This document shows positions 42,303 to 50,788 of a DNA stretch of 64,000 nucleotides, piece after piece. Below the pieces are notes generated by a model. It did no database searches and was not told the origin of the DNA. It saw only the letters and a program-made list of their open reading frames with translations. The position numbers and the translations under genes were made by a program. The stretch spans positions 90,372 to 154,371 of the forward strand of contig CALGZX010000056.1 in assembly GCA_937934165.1 (NCBI GenBank), given 5' to 3'. The first letter of the stretch is position 1. Each line of letters opens with the position of its first letter. This stretch comes from an uncultured Collinsella sp. (lineage in GTDB: Bacteria; Actinomycetota; Coriobacteriia; Coriobacteriales; Coriobacteriaceae).

Positions 42303-45190
42303 TCGAGGACGCGGTTTCGTCAGGAACGCCGCAGTTTGTCATCGACTCCTATGCCACGCTAGCCGAACGCGCCAAAACGCAGTCCTTTGGCCTTATCGAG
42401 GAAGATGTGATTGTCCTCGATACCGAGACCACAGGTCTTTCGGTGCAGGACAATGAGCTGATTGAGATCTCGGCGGCCCGTCTTTCGGGCCGCGAGATCG
42501 TCGACCGTTTCGATACCTTCGTGCATCCCAAGCAGCTGATTCCCGCCGAGATTACCGAGCTCACGAGCATTACAAATGCCGACGTGGCAGATGCCCCGTC
42601 GGCCGTTGAGGCCGTCGCCGCTCTCGCCGATTTTGTCGGTGGTTGCCCGGTGATCGCACATAACGCCACGTTCGACCGCTCGTTTATCGAGTCGGTCAAA
42701 GGCGGCGTCAACGTGAGCGATATTTGGATCGATTCGCTGGCGCTGTCGCGCATCGCGCTTCCGCGCCTGGCCTCGCACAAGCTGTCTTTTATGGCCGATC
42801 TGTTTGGCTGTGACTCGGTATCACACCGTGCCAATGCCGACGTCGACGCCCTGTGTGGCGTATGGCGCGTGTTGCTTGTGGCGCTCACCGACTTGCCCCA
42901 GGGCCTCATGGCGCGCCTAGCCGACATGCATCCGGATGTGCCTTGGTCCTATCGCCCTATCTTCTCATTCTTGGCAGGGCAGAACCCTGGTTCTATCTTC
43001 TCTCTCAGCGCCGCTCGTGCTGACGTTCTCAAGGCCGATCGCGCCGACGATCGGGTGGACGCCGACGAACTGCCGGTCCTCAAGATGCCGAGTCGTGAGG
43101 AGATTGAGGCAGACTATGCGCCAGGTGGCCTGGTCAATCGCATGTATCCCACTTACGAGCCGCGTGATGAGCAGATCGCGATGGCGCTCGAGGTCCGCGA
43201 TGCGCTGGTCACGGGCACTCATCGTGTAATTGAGGCGGGCACGGGCGTCGGCAAATCGATGGCCTATCTGGTGCCTTTTGCCGAGGCAGCGCGCCGTAAC
43301 AACATCACGGTTGGTATTGCGACCAAATCGAACAATCTTGCCGACCAGCTCATGTACCATGAGCTGCCAAAACTTGCCGAGCAACTGGACGGTGGTCTGT
43401 CATTTTGCGCTCTCAAGGGGTATGACCACTATCCATGCCTGCGCAAGCTTGAGCGCATGAGCCGCGGCCAGGTCGAGATTACCACCAAGCGCGATCCGGC
43501 GGACACGCTCACGGCGGTCGCGGTCATTATGGCGTACGTCTGCCAATCAGCCGATGGCGACCTCGACTCGCTCGGCATTCGGTGGCGCAGCGTCAACCGC
43601 CCCGACTTTACGACGGCCTCGCGCGAGTGTGCTCGTCGCCTCTGCCCGTTTTTCCCTGATAAATGTTTGGTCCACGGCGCTCGCCGTCGTGCAGCGCATG
43701 CCGACGTGGTGGTCACCAACCATTCCCTGCTGTTCCGCAATGTCGCGGCCGAGGGCAGGATTTTACCTCCGATTCGTCATTGGGTAATCGACGAGGCCCA
43801 TTCCATCGAGCGCGAGGCGCGCCGTCAGTGGGCGCGCGTGATGTCGGCGGACGAATCACGCGTTCTGTTTGAGCGCCTGGGTGGCTCGAGCACCGGTGCG
43901 CTAAGCCAGGTCTCCCGTGATTTGGCAACCTCCGAGGGCTCTACGCTCTATCTGGGCCTTACTGCCAAGGCGACGTCGACGGTTGCGCGCGCGAGCATGG
44001 CAATCGCCGACGTGTTCGATGGCGTTCGCGAGCTCGGCCGCCGTGCCCGTGGGGGTTATGACAATGCCAATCTATGGATTGGCCCCGAGCTGCGCGAATC
44101 TGACGACTGGCATGATTTCTTACAGTCGGCCTACGCTGCCATCGACGTATTGGAACAGGCTGACAAGAGCGTCGACGCGCTGGTGCAAGCCGTCGCCGCC
44201 GACAAGCCCGAGGTTGTTGTCGACCTGGGTGATATCTCGCGCCGCCTGCACGAGCTGGCCGAGAACCTCAAACTCATCATCGACGGCACCGATGAACACT
44301 ACGTGTATTCGCTGCAGGTCAATCGCAGGCTGCGTGCCGGCGGAGAGTCAATGACCGCAGAGCGCATCGACATTGGCGAGGCCTTGGCAACCGAGTGGCT
44401 GCCCGAGGTTCACACGGCTATCTTTGCCTCGGCGACCATGACGGTGTCCAAAAGCTTCGAACACTTTAACCACGCGGTCGGCCTCGATCGCATCGGCGCT
44501 TCAACATCCTCATCGCTGCACTTGGACTCGAGCTACGACTTCGATTCGAACATGGCTGTAGTCGTTGCGGGCGATATCCCCGATCCGCGCGATCGCGAGA
44601 GCTATCTTACGGCGCTCGAGCGCGTGCTGGTCGACGCCCATCTTGCCATGGGCGGATCGGTGCTCACACTGTTCACCAATCGGCGCGACATGGAAGACCT
44701 GTACGCCCGCGTTGAGCCCAAGATGGCCCGTGCGGGTCTGGAGCTCAACTGCCAGCAGCGCAACTCATCTCCTCGTCGCCTGCGCGATCGGTTTATCAAC
44801 GAGCCGACTTCATCGCTTTTTGCGCTTAAGGCCTTCTGGGAGGGGTTCGACGCCAGCGGCGAGACGCTGCGCTGCGTCATCATTCCCAAGCTGCCGTTCT
44901 CGAGTCCCACGGACCCGCTCTCGTGCGAGCGCAACCTGCGCGAAGACCGCGCTTGGGCGCGCTATTCGCTGCCCGAGGCGGTGCTCGAGGTCAAGCAGGC
45001 GGCCGGCCGCCTTATCCGCTCGTCGACCGATTGCGGCGTGCTGATTCTGGCCGACCCGCGCCTGGTGACGAAGGGCTACGGAAAGAAGTTCTTAACGTCG
45101 CTGCCCACGAGCTCCTACCAGCGCATCGAATCGGCGCAGATCGGGCACTATCTGCAACTGTGGCGCGCACGCCACGAGCGGCGGCGCTAA
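42296..45190 (+). CDS. dinG: DinG-type helicase with N-terminal DnaQ-like 3'-5' exonuclease
   Basis: A 964-residue fusion. Residues about 35-190 are a DEDDh exonuclease (VLDTETTGLSVQDNELIEIS, VIAHNATFDRSFI, HRANADVDAL). Residues about 290-960 are an XPD/DinG-like helicase: Walker A IEAGTGVGKSMAY, a Cys cluster (CLRKLERM, CARRLCPFFPDKC) and the DEAH box VIDEAHSIE, then FWEGFDASGETLRCVIIPKL and QAAGRLIRS. The same fusion is found in Bacillus DinG. The ATG overlaps the ddl stop by seven bases. Confidence 0.93.
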   Translation: MLIEDAVSSGTPQFVIDSYATLAERAKTQSFGLIEEDVIVLDTETTGLSVQDNELIEISAARLSGREIVDRFDTFVHPKQLIPAEITELTSITNADVADAPSAVEAVAALADFVGGCPVIAHNATFDRSFIESVKGGVNVSDIWIDSLALSRIALPRLASHKLSFMADLFGCDSVSHRANADVDALCGVWRVLLVALTDLPQGLMARLADMHPDVPWSYRPIFSFLAGQNPGSIFSLSAARADVLKADRADDRVDADELPVLKMPSREEIEADYAPGGLVNRMYPTYEPRDEQIAMALEVRDALVTGTHRVIEAGTGVGKSMAYLVPFAEAARRNNITVGIATKSNNLADQLMYHELPKLAEQLDGGLSFCALKGYDHYPCLRKLERMSRGQVEITTKRDPADTLTAVAVIMAYVCQSADGDLDSLGIRWRSVNRPDFTTASRECARRLCPFFPDKCLVHGARRRAAHADVVVTNHSLLFRNVAAEGRILPPIRHWVIDEAHSIEREARRQWARVMSADESRVLFERLGGSSTGALSQVSRDLATSEGSTLYLGLTAKATSTVARASMAIADVFDGVRELGRRARGGYDNANLWIGPELRESDDWHDFLQSAYAAIDVLEQADKSVDALVQAVAADKPEVVVDLGDISRRLHELAENLKLIIDGTDEHYVYSLQVNRRLRAGGESMTAERIDIGEALATEWLPEVHTAIFASATMTVSKSFEHFNHAVGLDRIGASTSSSLHLDSSYDFDSNMAVVVAGDIPDPRDRESYLTALERVLVDAHLAMGGSVLTLFTNRRDMEDLYARVEPKMARAGLELNCQQRNSSPRRLRDRFINEPTSSLFALKAFWEGFDASGETLRCVIIPKLPFSSPTDPLSCERNLREDRAWARYSLPEAVLEVKQAAGRLIRSSTDCGVLILADPRLVTKGYGKKFLTSLPTSSYQRIESAQIGHYLQLWRARHERRR

Positions 45191-46104
45191 AGCGGACAGA
45201 CGAGGGTTTTTGCCATATCGCACAGACGCTTTGACAGGGCGGGGTCATCCAAGATGCGGATGGCTCCGCCCGCTGCGATTATCTGGCTCAGTAGCCAACG
45301 CTCGGAGCCGTAATGCACGGTTACCGTTGCCATGTCTGCCCCACTGCGCTCGATTAGGGTGATGCCGGCCCAGTCCAGATGCTCCGCCATATCGAATGGC
45401 ATCAAGAGCTTTGCGCTACGCTGCGTCCGGGCAAGGGAATCGTGGAGGGATGCGACGCCCGGTGTGTGAGGCACGACGGAGTCTTCCGTCAAGGTGAGTC
45501 CCTCGATTTTATCCATGCGATAGGTGCGCTGCTCATCGACCGCGATGTCCCAGGCAATCAGGTATGTTTGGTCGCCGTTTACCGTAATGCGCAAGGGGTC
45601 GACCAGACGCTCGCGTGGCCGTGCATCGTCCATCGAGCGATACGAGATGCGGCAGCGAACGCCGTCCTGAATGGCGCAGCTCAGCTGCTGCCAGTGTGAC
45701 CCGTGGTTGACGGTGTCAAAGACGCGCTGGTTATAGCCGCGCTCTTCGGGCAGAAGGGCATGTCGAATCCGAGCTGCCGTCTGCGGCTCGATCCCCAACG
45801 ATTCAAGTTCGTGGTTGAGCACAGCGCCTTCGGCGGCACTCAGACGCAGCGGTAGCACACGTCCGGCGTCACCGGTGAGGACCACACGCTCGCCGTGGCA
45901 TTCGCAGATGATGCGCGCACCCGATTCTCGGTCCGCGAGCGTCGAGACGATCTCGAGAATCTCGTCGAGCGATACTCCCGTGATGTCAAAGCGGTCGCAA
46001 ATTTCGGTTCGTGTCATGCCGCTCTCGCCGGCGGCGTAGAGGGCCTCCATGATGTCGATGGCGCGCGAGAGTCTCTGCTCGCTGGTGAGTTTACGCACGG
46101 GCAT
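45187..46104 (-). CDS. WYL-domain transcription regulator (PafC-like)
   Basis: A 305-residue protein with an N-terminal HTH (SRAIDIMEALYAAGESGMTR) and a WYL domain (VRCRISYRSMDDARPRERLV, DQTYLIAWDIAVDEQRTYRM) where the usual WYL triplet is replaced by TYLIAWD. WYL proteins often respond to DNA damage; PafBC does so in actinobacteria, and paired genes as here are typical. ATG at 46104 is chosen because the upstream ATG at 46125 runs deep into the previous gene. Its stop overlaps the dinG stop by four bases on the other strand. Confidence 0.88.
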   Translation of the reverse strand: MPVRKLTSEQRLSRAIDIMEALYAAGESGMTRTEICDRFDITGVSLDEILEIVSTLADRESGARIICECHGERVVLTGDAGRVLPLRLSAAEGAVLNHELESLGIEPQTAARIRHALLPEERGYNQRVFDTVNHGSHWQQLSCAIQDGVRCRISYRSMDDARPRERLVDPLRITVNGDQTYLIAWDIAVDEQRTYRMDKIEGLTLTEDSVVPHTPGVASLHDSLARTQRSAKLLMPFDMAEHLDWAGITLIERSGADMATVTVHYGSERWLLSQIIAAGGAIRILDDPALSKRLCDMAKTLVCPL

Positions 46105-47113
46105 GCTCGTGCACCGTCCTTTCAATGAGGTGGTTCCACGCCTGCTTGAGCGATTTGGGGGCCATGGGCCTCATGCCGTCCACGGCGTGGACCATGCAAA
46201 ATGAGGCGGCGGCTTCAAGGTCGCGCACGTCAACGGTCCAGATCCATCCCGCATCGGTGTGTGCGAGCTCACCTCGCCCGCGCGTGAGGCCGTTGATCAT
46301 ATCGATCTGCGTCTGAGGGGCGAACGAGAACGTGGCTGCAACGGGCGGTCGGTCGGCGAAATCGAATTCAAAGAACAGATAGTCGTTGAGATTGAAGTCC
46401 GCAGGGATGGCGTAGGCCTTCGAAGGACGCCATGCGCGAACGATACGGTCGCAGCGGAATGTCCTGATGTCGTCGGTGACATTGTCGAGGCCGCAGAAGT
46501 ACGCCACGCCCTCGCGTTCGAACATGCCGTAGACACAGACGGTACGTTCTTTCTGCTCGCCGCGTCCGTTCTGATATAAAAATCGCAGCGCGCATCGCTC
46601 GGCAAAGGCGCTCCATACCGCATCGACGGTGGGAGAGCGGCGGATCGGTACTTCGTCCACCGCCGATATGCCGGTGAGGTAGGCAATTTTGGAGCGAATA
46701 TCGGCAAGCGGCGCGGCAAAGGTGGAAGAGCCGGCCGCTAGCGTCTGGTCGATGGCGTTGAGTAGGATATCGGCGTCGTCTGCGGTGATGAGGCCGCCTG
46801 CAGCAAACGTGTGCTCGCGGTCGATTGTCCACGAGCTTTCCTCGGTCTCCTGCGCACCGGCGGGGCGAACCTCCTTGATTAAGATGCCACGCTCGAGCAG
46901 TTTGTCACGATCGCGCCGAAACTTGCGCTTATCCGAGTCGATGTTGCCCGAGCCATATCCCAGGTCAGAATCCAAGACGATCTGCTCGGTCGTCAGCGGT
47001 TCGGGGGAGCTGTTGAGCACAAAGAAAAGATTGAGGATGCGCTGAGCCGTTTTATCGAAACCGGGCTCCGAATTCCCCTTTTTAATTGTTGCGGTCGCGT
47101 CGCTTGCCGTCAT
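46091..47113 (-). CDS. WYL-domain transcription regulator (PafB-like)
   Basis: A 340-residue protein with an N-terminal HTH (FDKTAQRILNLFFVLNSSPE, LTTEQIVLDSDLGYG) and a WYL domain (CALRFLYQNGRGEQKERTVC, GVAYFCGLDNVTDDIRTFRC). The pair with the next gene matches the PafB/PafC arrangement, although no proteasome genes are near. It overlaps the downstream gene by 14 bases, so they are coupled. Confidence 0.88.
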   Translation of the reverse strand: MTASDATATIKKGNSEPGFDKTAQRILNLFFVLNSSPEPLTTEQIVLDSDLGYGSGNIDSDKRKFRRDRDKLLERGILIKEVRPAGAQETEESSWTIDREHTFAAGGLITADDADILLNAIDQTLAAGSSTFAAPLADIRSKIAYLTGISAVDEVPIRRSPTVDAVWSAFAERCALRFLYQNGRGEQKERTVCVYGMFEREGVAYFCGLDNVTDDIRTFRCDRIVRAWRPSKAYAIPADFNLNDYLFFEFDFADRPPVAATFSFAPQTQIDMINGLTRGRGELAHTDAGWIWTVDVRDLEAAASFCMVHAVDGMRPMAPKSLKQAWNHLIERTVHEHARA

Positions 47114-47311
47114 AGAGTCCTCGCATGAGAAGGTGGTTTGCTGCCATGATTTTAGTCCGATATGGAGATTAGGCTATATCCTTGTCCGCTCGGGGCGTTA
47201 AGATGGCCCGAATTCGGTCGTTTGCGCTCGCTCGGGGTATACTTTCGACTATATACGGTTCTAATGTGCATGCATTGGGCCTATTTGTCGGATTATGGAT
47301 GTGGAGCGCAC

Positions 47312-50300
47312 ATGGCGAACACCCAGAACTATATTAACCACCTGCTGCAGAACACCGGCATTACGCCGGCATGCAGCGAAGAAGAGCGCTTGGCTGCCGA
47401 GGATATCGCTCAGATCTTCCGCAACCACGGCTTTGATCCCGAGGTTCAGGAGTTCAATGCCCCGGCGCCCAGTAGATTGGCATTTGCCGTTACCGGTATT
47501 CTTGCGTTTGCCGGCGCCCTGCTGATGGGTATCGGCGGCGGTATCGGCTTGGTCGGCACCTTGCTGGCCATTGTCGGCGCCGTTCTTTACGTGCTCGAGC
47601 GCACGGGCCACCCCGTGGTTTCGCGCCTGGGCAAGACGGGCGTGAGCCAAAATGTCATCGCCTACCACAAGGCCTCGGGCCCGCTCGCATCTCCGCGCAA
47701 CCGCCCGGTGGTCGTTGTCGCACACTACGACTCTCCCCGTGCTGAGCTGCTCGCCCGCGAGCCTTATGCCTCGTATCGTGCGCTCATCGCCAAGCTGTTG
47801 CCCGTTGCCACGGTTGCCCCCGCTGCCGTTGCCATCCTGCGTATCCTGCCGCTCCCCGGCGCGCTCAAGGTTCTGCTGTGGATTGTCGCGATCCTCGCTT
47901 CCCTCGTTGCGCTTGCCAACGCGGCAAACATCATCTCTAACCGCCATATTCTTCCCTATACGTCCGGCGCGGTGTGCAACAAGTCTTCTGTCGCCGCTAT
48001 GCTCGGCGTTATGGACAACGTTGCTCCCTTCCAGGGCGAAAACGAGTTTCCCGACGATGTTCCGTTCGATACCTATTTTGGGGAGCAAAAGCGTCGTGCC
48101 GAGGAAATGGCGCGTGCAGCGGCGGAGTATGCCGCGGCCCAGCAGCAAAACGACTACGGCAACACCATCGAGTACGAAGAGCCTACCTACGCCGAGGACG
48201 AGTTCGGTCAGCCGATTGCTCCCGACACTCAGATTGAGCCCGAACAGGGCGAGGCTTTCGACGAGCAGATCGAGGGCTTTGAGGGTGCGTCTGCCGACGA
48301 GACGCTGATTGGCGCCATCGTGCCCGAGGATCAGAATCAGGCTGTCCAGGCTGAAGAGTTCAATGACGAGGTTTCCGCTGCCGAGCCGGTGGAGGAGCCT
48401 GTCGCGGCCGAGCCCGAGCCCAAGCTCTATCGCAATGCCGCCGGCAACATCCGCTTTGGTTCGGATGCCATCCGTGCGCTCGGAATGCTTCCCGAGTCCT
48501 GCACGCTCGATTACGAGGAGGGCGAGGAGCCGACGTTTGAGCCCGAGCCTGCGCCCGTTGTCACTGCGGATGATGAGTCTGCCGCGGTTACCGTTGCCGA
48601 GCCCGAGGCGGTGTCTGCGATCGATCCCGCGGCAGGACTGGACATTTTGGCTCCCGCCGCGCCGGCGCAAGACGTTGCGGACGAGTCTGACGACGATTAC
48701 GTTGAACAGCCGGGGCGCGTGTCTTACGAGAGCGATACTGATTTCTCGGCCGAGATTCCCGCGGCAACGCCCCATGCCGATATTGCATCCGCGTTCTCTT
48801 CGATTGGCGCCAGCGCTTCCAGCTTCTTTAAGGGTGCGCTTGCAAAGGGCAGGAAATTTGTCGACGATTTCGAGGAGAAGCGCGCTGCCGCACGCGAGGC
48901 TGCCGAGCAGGAGGCTATCGCTCAGCAGCAGGCAGCCGAGGCGGCACGTGAGCGCGCGGCGCAAGAGTTCGAGCAGAACGAGGCTATGCAGTCCGGGCCC
49001 GTCGACGCTGCCGAAGCTACGACGTCCTTTGAGTCCCAGCAACCGACGTCAGCGGATGTTGTTGAGGCAACAACGTCTTTCGAGGCTCAGCAGCACGTCG
49101 ATAGCACCATGTCGTTTGATGCCGCGCAGTTCGATTCCACGATAACGTTTGAAAAGCAAGGCACCGCAATTGCCGAGCCCCTTCCTGTTTCCGATGAGCA
49201 GGGCGACGCGGCAGACGATGACGAGCCCATTGATGCTGCCGAAATCCAAGATGCCGCCGAGGACGAGTCCGTCGAGGCCAACTCTGACGAAGAGCAATAC
49301 GCGGCAGCCGATCAAGGTGATTCGACCGAGGTCGAGCAGGAGGAAGTGCCTGCGGTTTCCGAGACTCCCGAGACGGATGAGTCGAGGCCTTACTCCACGC
49401 AGATTTTCACCATGCCGACCCCGAGTGGTTCCGGTGCCACGGTTGCCAATGTCGCTCCCACCCAGGACGAAACGGTCGATTCCCTTATGGCCCAGATTTC
49501 CTCCCAGGCATCGCCGCGTCCGCAGATGAATGTTCCCGATCCGGCGTCGGCACCGTCGCCTGCACCTTCCTCGTCTCCGCTGGCTTCGGTCCCCGATCCG
49601 TCGCTGCCGTCTATGAAGCAGGCAAACTTTGCGTCTCGCACGTCGCTGTTCGACCTTCCCGATCCCTCTGCCCAGGTCAACGACCCCTTTGCTACTGCCC
49701 AGGGTCCCGAACCCACATCGGCACCCGTTGCGCCTTCTATGCCCGTTGCGTCGGGCGCGCAGCCGATCGAGACCATTTCGGCTCCCGCCCCGGCGGCACC
49801 CAAGTCTCGCAAACGCGGCCTGGGTGGCCTGTTCGGTCGTAAAAGGAAAAACGAGCAGGACAGCATGAGTGATTGGCTGGGCGTCGAAGACGATTACGAT
49901 GCCAAGAAGTCCGGTCGCGGTATCGGTTCGTGGGATAACTTCGAGGACGATAACGATGGCTGGAAGGGCGGCGCTACGTCTTCCGATGGCGCTTCTTCCG
50001 AAGATATGCTCTCGGCTGTCGCCTCTATGGGCGATGATGAGCTGCTCGGTCACGATATCTGGTTTGTGGCAACGGGCGCCTCGGATTGTGATGGCGCCGG
50101 CATGAAGGCCTTCTTGGCTTCGCATCGCGATAAGCTCCGCGGCGTATTCTTCATCAATCTTGAATCCGTCGGCGCCGGTAGGCTTTCGGTGGTGACGGTC
50201 GAGGGCGAACAGCAGCTGCTCAAGGGCGATCGCCGCATCATGAACCTGGTCAGCAAGGTGTGCAAGTCGTTCCATGTCGATTGTGGCGCGCTCGAGATGC

Positions 50301-50482
50301 CCTATGCCAAGACCGATGCCTATGCCGCGCTCGAGGCGAGCCGCCGAGCCCTCACCATCGCCGGCGTGGACGGCACGCGTCTGGCTTGCGCTCGTACCGA
50401 GGACGACCTGCCCCACAATGTCAACCCGACGAACATTGCCACGGTATCCGAGGTCGTGACCGAGGTTATCCGCCGTTCGTAG
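47312..50482 (+). CDS. M28-like zinc peptidase homologue with large acidic insertion and membrane segments
   Basis: A 1056-residue protein. Residues 50-95 and 160-205 hold about four membrane helices. A zinc-peptidase (M28) scaffold is visible on both sides of a huge insertion: H138-x-D140 in VVVVAHYDSPRAE, Asp235 in GVMDNVAPF, and after the insertion WFVATGASDCDGAG, NLESVGAG and DLPHNVNPTN (a likely His ligand). Between residues about 240 and 910 lies a low-complexity Ala/Glu/Pro/Asp-rich stretch, predicted to be disordered, with VEATTSFE-like repeats. The usual Glu-Glu pair is Ser-Asp here. The ATG at 47312 has GGAG upstream. Confidence 0.7.
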   Translation: MANTQNYINHLLQNTGITPACSEEERLAAEDIAQIFRNHGFDPEVQEFNAPAPSRLAFAVTGILAFAGALLMGIGGGIGLVGTLLAIVGAVLYVLERTGHPVVSRLGKTGVSQNVIAYHKASGPLASPRNRPVVVVAHYDSPRAELLAREPYASYRALIAKLLPVATVAPAAVAILRILPLPGALKVLLWIVAILASLVALANAANIISNRHILPYTSGAVCNKSSVAAMLGVMDNVAPFQGENEFPDDVPFDTYFGEQKRRAEEMARAAAEYAAAQQQNDYGNTIEYEEPTYAEDEFGQPIAPDTQIEPEQGEAFDEQIEGFEGASADETLIGAIVPEDQNQAVQAEEFNDEVSAAEPVEEPVAAEPEPKLYRNAAGNIRFGSDAIRALGMLPESCTLDYEEGEEPTFEPEPAPVVTADDESAAVTVAEPEAVSAIDPAAGLDILAPAAPAQDVADESDDDYVEQPGRVSYESDTDFSAEIPAATPHADIASAFSSIGASASSFFKGALAKGRKFVDDFEEKRAAAREAAEQEAIAQQQAAEAARERAAQEFEQNEAMQSGPVDAAEATTSFESQQPTSADVVEATTSFEAQQHVDSTMSFDAAQFDSTITFEKQGTAIAEPLPVSDEQGDAADDDEPIDAAEIQDAAEDESVEANSDEEQYAAADQGDSTEVEQEEVPAVSETPETDESRPYSTQIFTMPTPSGSGATVANVAPTQDETVDSLMAQISSQASPRPQMNVPDPASAPSPAPSSSPLASVPDPSLPSMKQANFASRTSLFDLPDPSAQVNDPFATAQGPEPTSAPVAPSMPVASGAQPIETISAPAPAAPKSRKRGLGGLFGRKRKNEQDSMSDWLGVEDDYDAKKSGRGIGSWDNFEDDNDGWKGGATSSDGASSEDMLSAVASMGDDELLGHDIWFVATGASDCDGAGMKAFLASHRDKLRGVFFINLESVGAGRLSVVTVEGEQQLLKGDRRIMNLVSKVCKSFHVDCGALEMPYAKTDAYAALEASRRALTIAGVDGTRLACARTEDDLPHNVNPTNIATVSEVVTEVIRRS

Positions 50483-50503
50483 ACGGAGCTCTAAGGAGTC
50501 AAC

Positions 50504-50722
50504 GTGTTTTCGTATATTAAGCGCCATTGGCCTGTCTACGTGATTTTGACCTTGATTGCCATTGCGTTAGGATTTGGGGCTGCCTACATCGTGGGTGCAA
50601 AGGGCTCGACCCCCGCCTCCGCAATCAGCGAAGAGGTGGAGCAAGAACAGAGTACGGGTGCCGATGGGATTCCTGAGTCCGAGCAGGCAATCGTTGATGG
50701 TGGATCTTCGTCTGCAGAGTAG
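50504..50722 (+). CDS. small single-pass membrane protein
   Basis: A 72-residue protein with one helix (PVYVILTLIAIALGFGAAYI) and an acidic tail (EEVEQEQSTGADGIPESEQA). GTG start with AAGGAGTCAAC. It follows the M28-like gene by 21 bases and shares its acidic character, so it may work with it; this is inference. Confidence 0.7.
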   Translation: MFSYIKRHWPVYVILTLIAIALGFGAAYIVGAKGSTPASAISEEVEQEQSTGADGIPESEQAIVDGGSSSAE

Positions 50723-50743
50723 ATACGGCGATTTACATGATTG

Positions 50744-50784
50744 AAAGCGGGCGAGCCAGGGGACTGGCTCGCCCGCTTTTTCAT
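50744..50784. terminator. bidirectional terminator
   Basis: A 16-bp perfect stem AAAGCGGGCGAGCCAG (50744-50759) with 50764-50779, followed by TTT on the plus strand. It serves the converging genes at 50504 and 50789. Confidence 0.85.
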
Positions 50785-50788
50785 CGCG

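Noticed and set aside
47261..49042. 593-codon minus-strand frame opposite the M28-like gene
   Set aside because: Leu/Gly/Arg-rich shadow of the Glu/Ala-rich insertion; the plus-strand gene has recognisable motifs and a start site.
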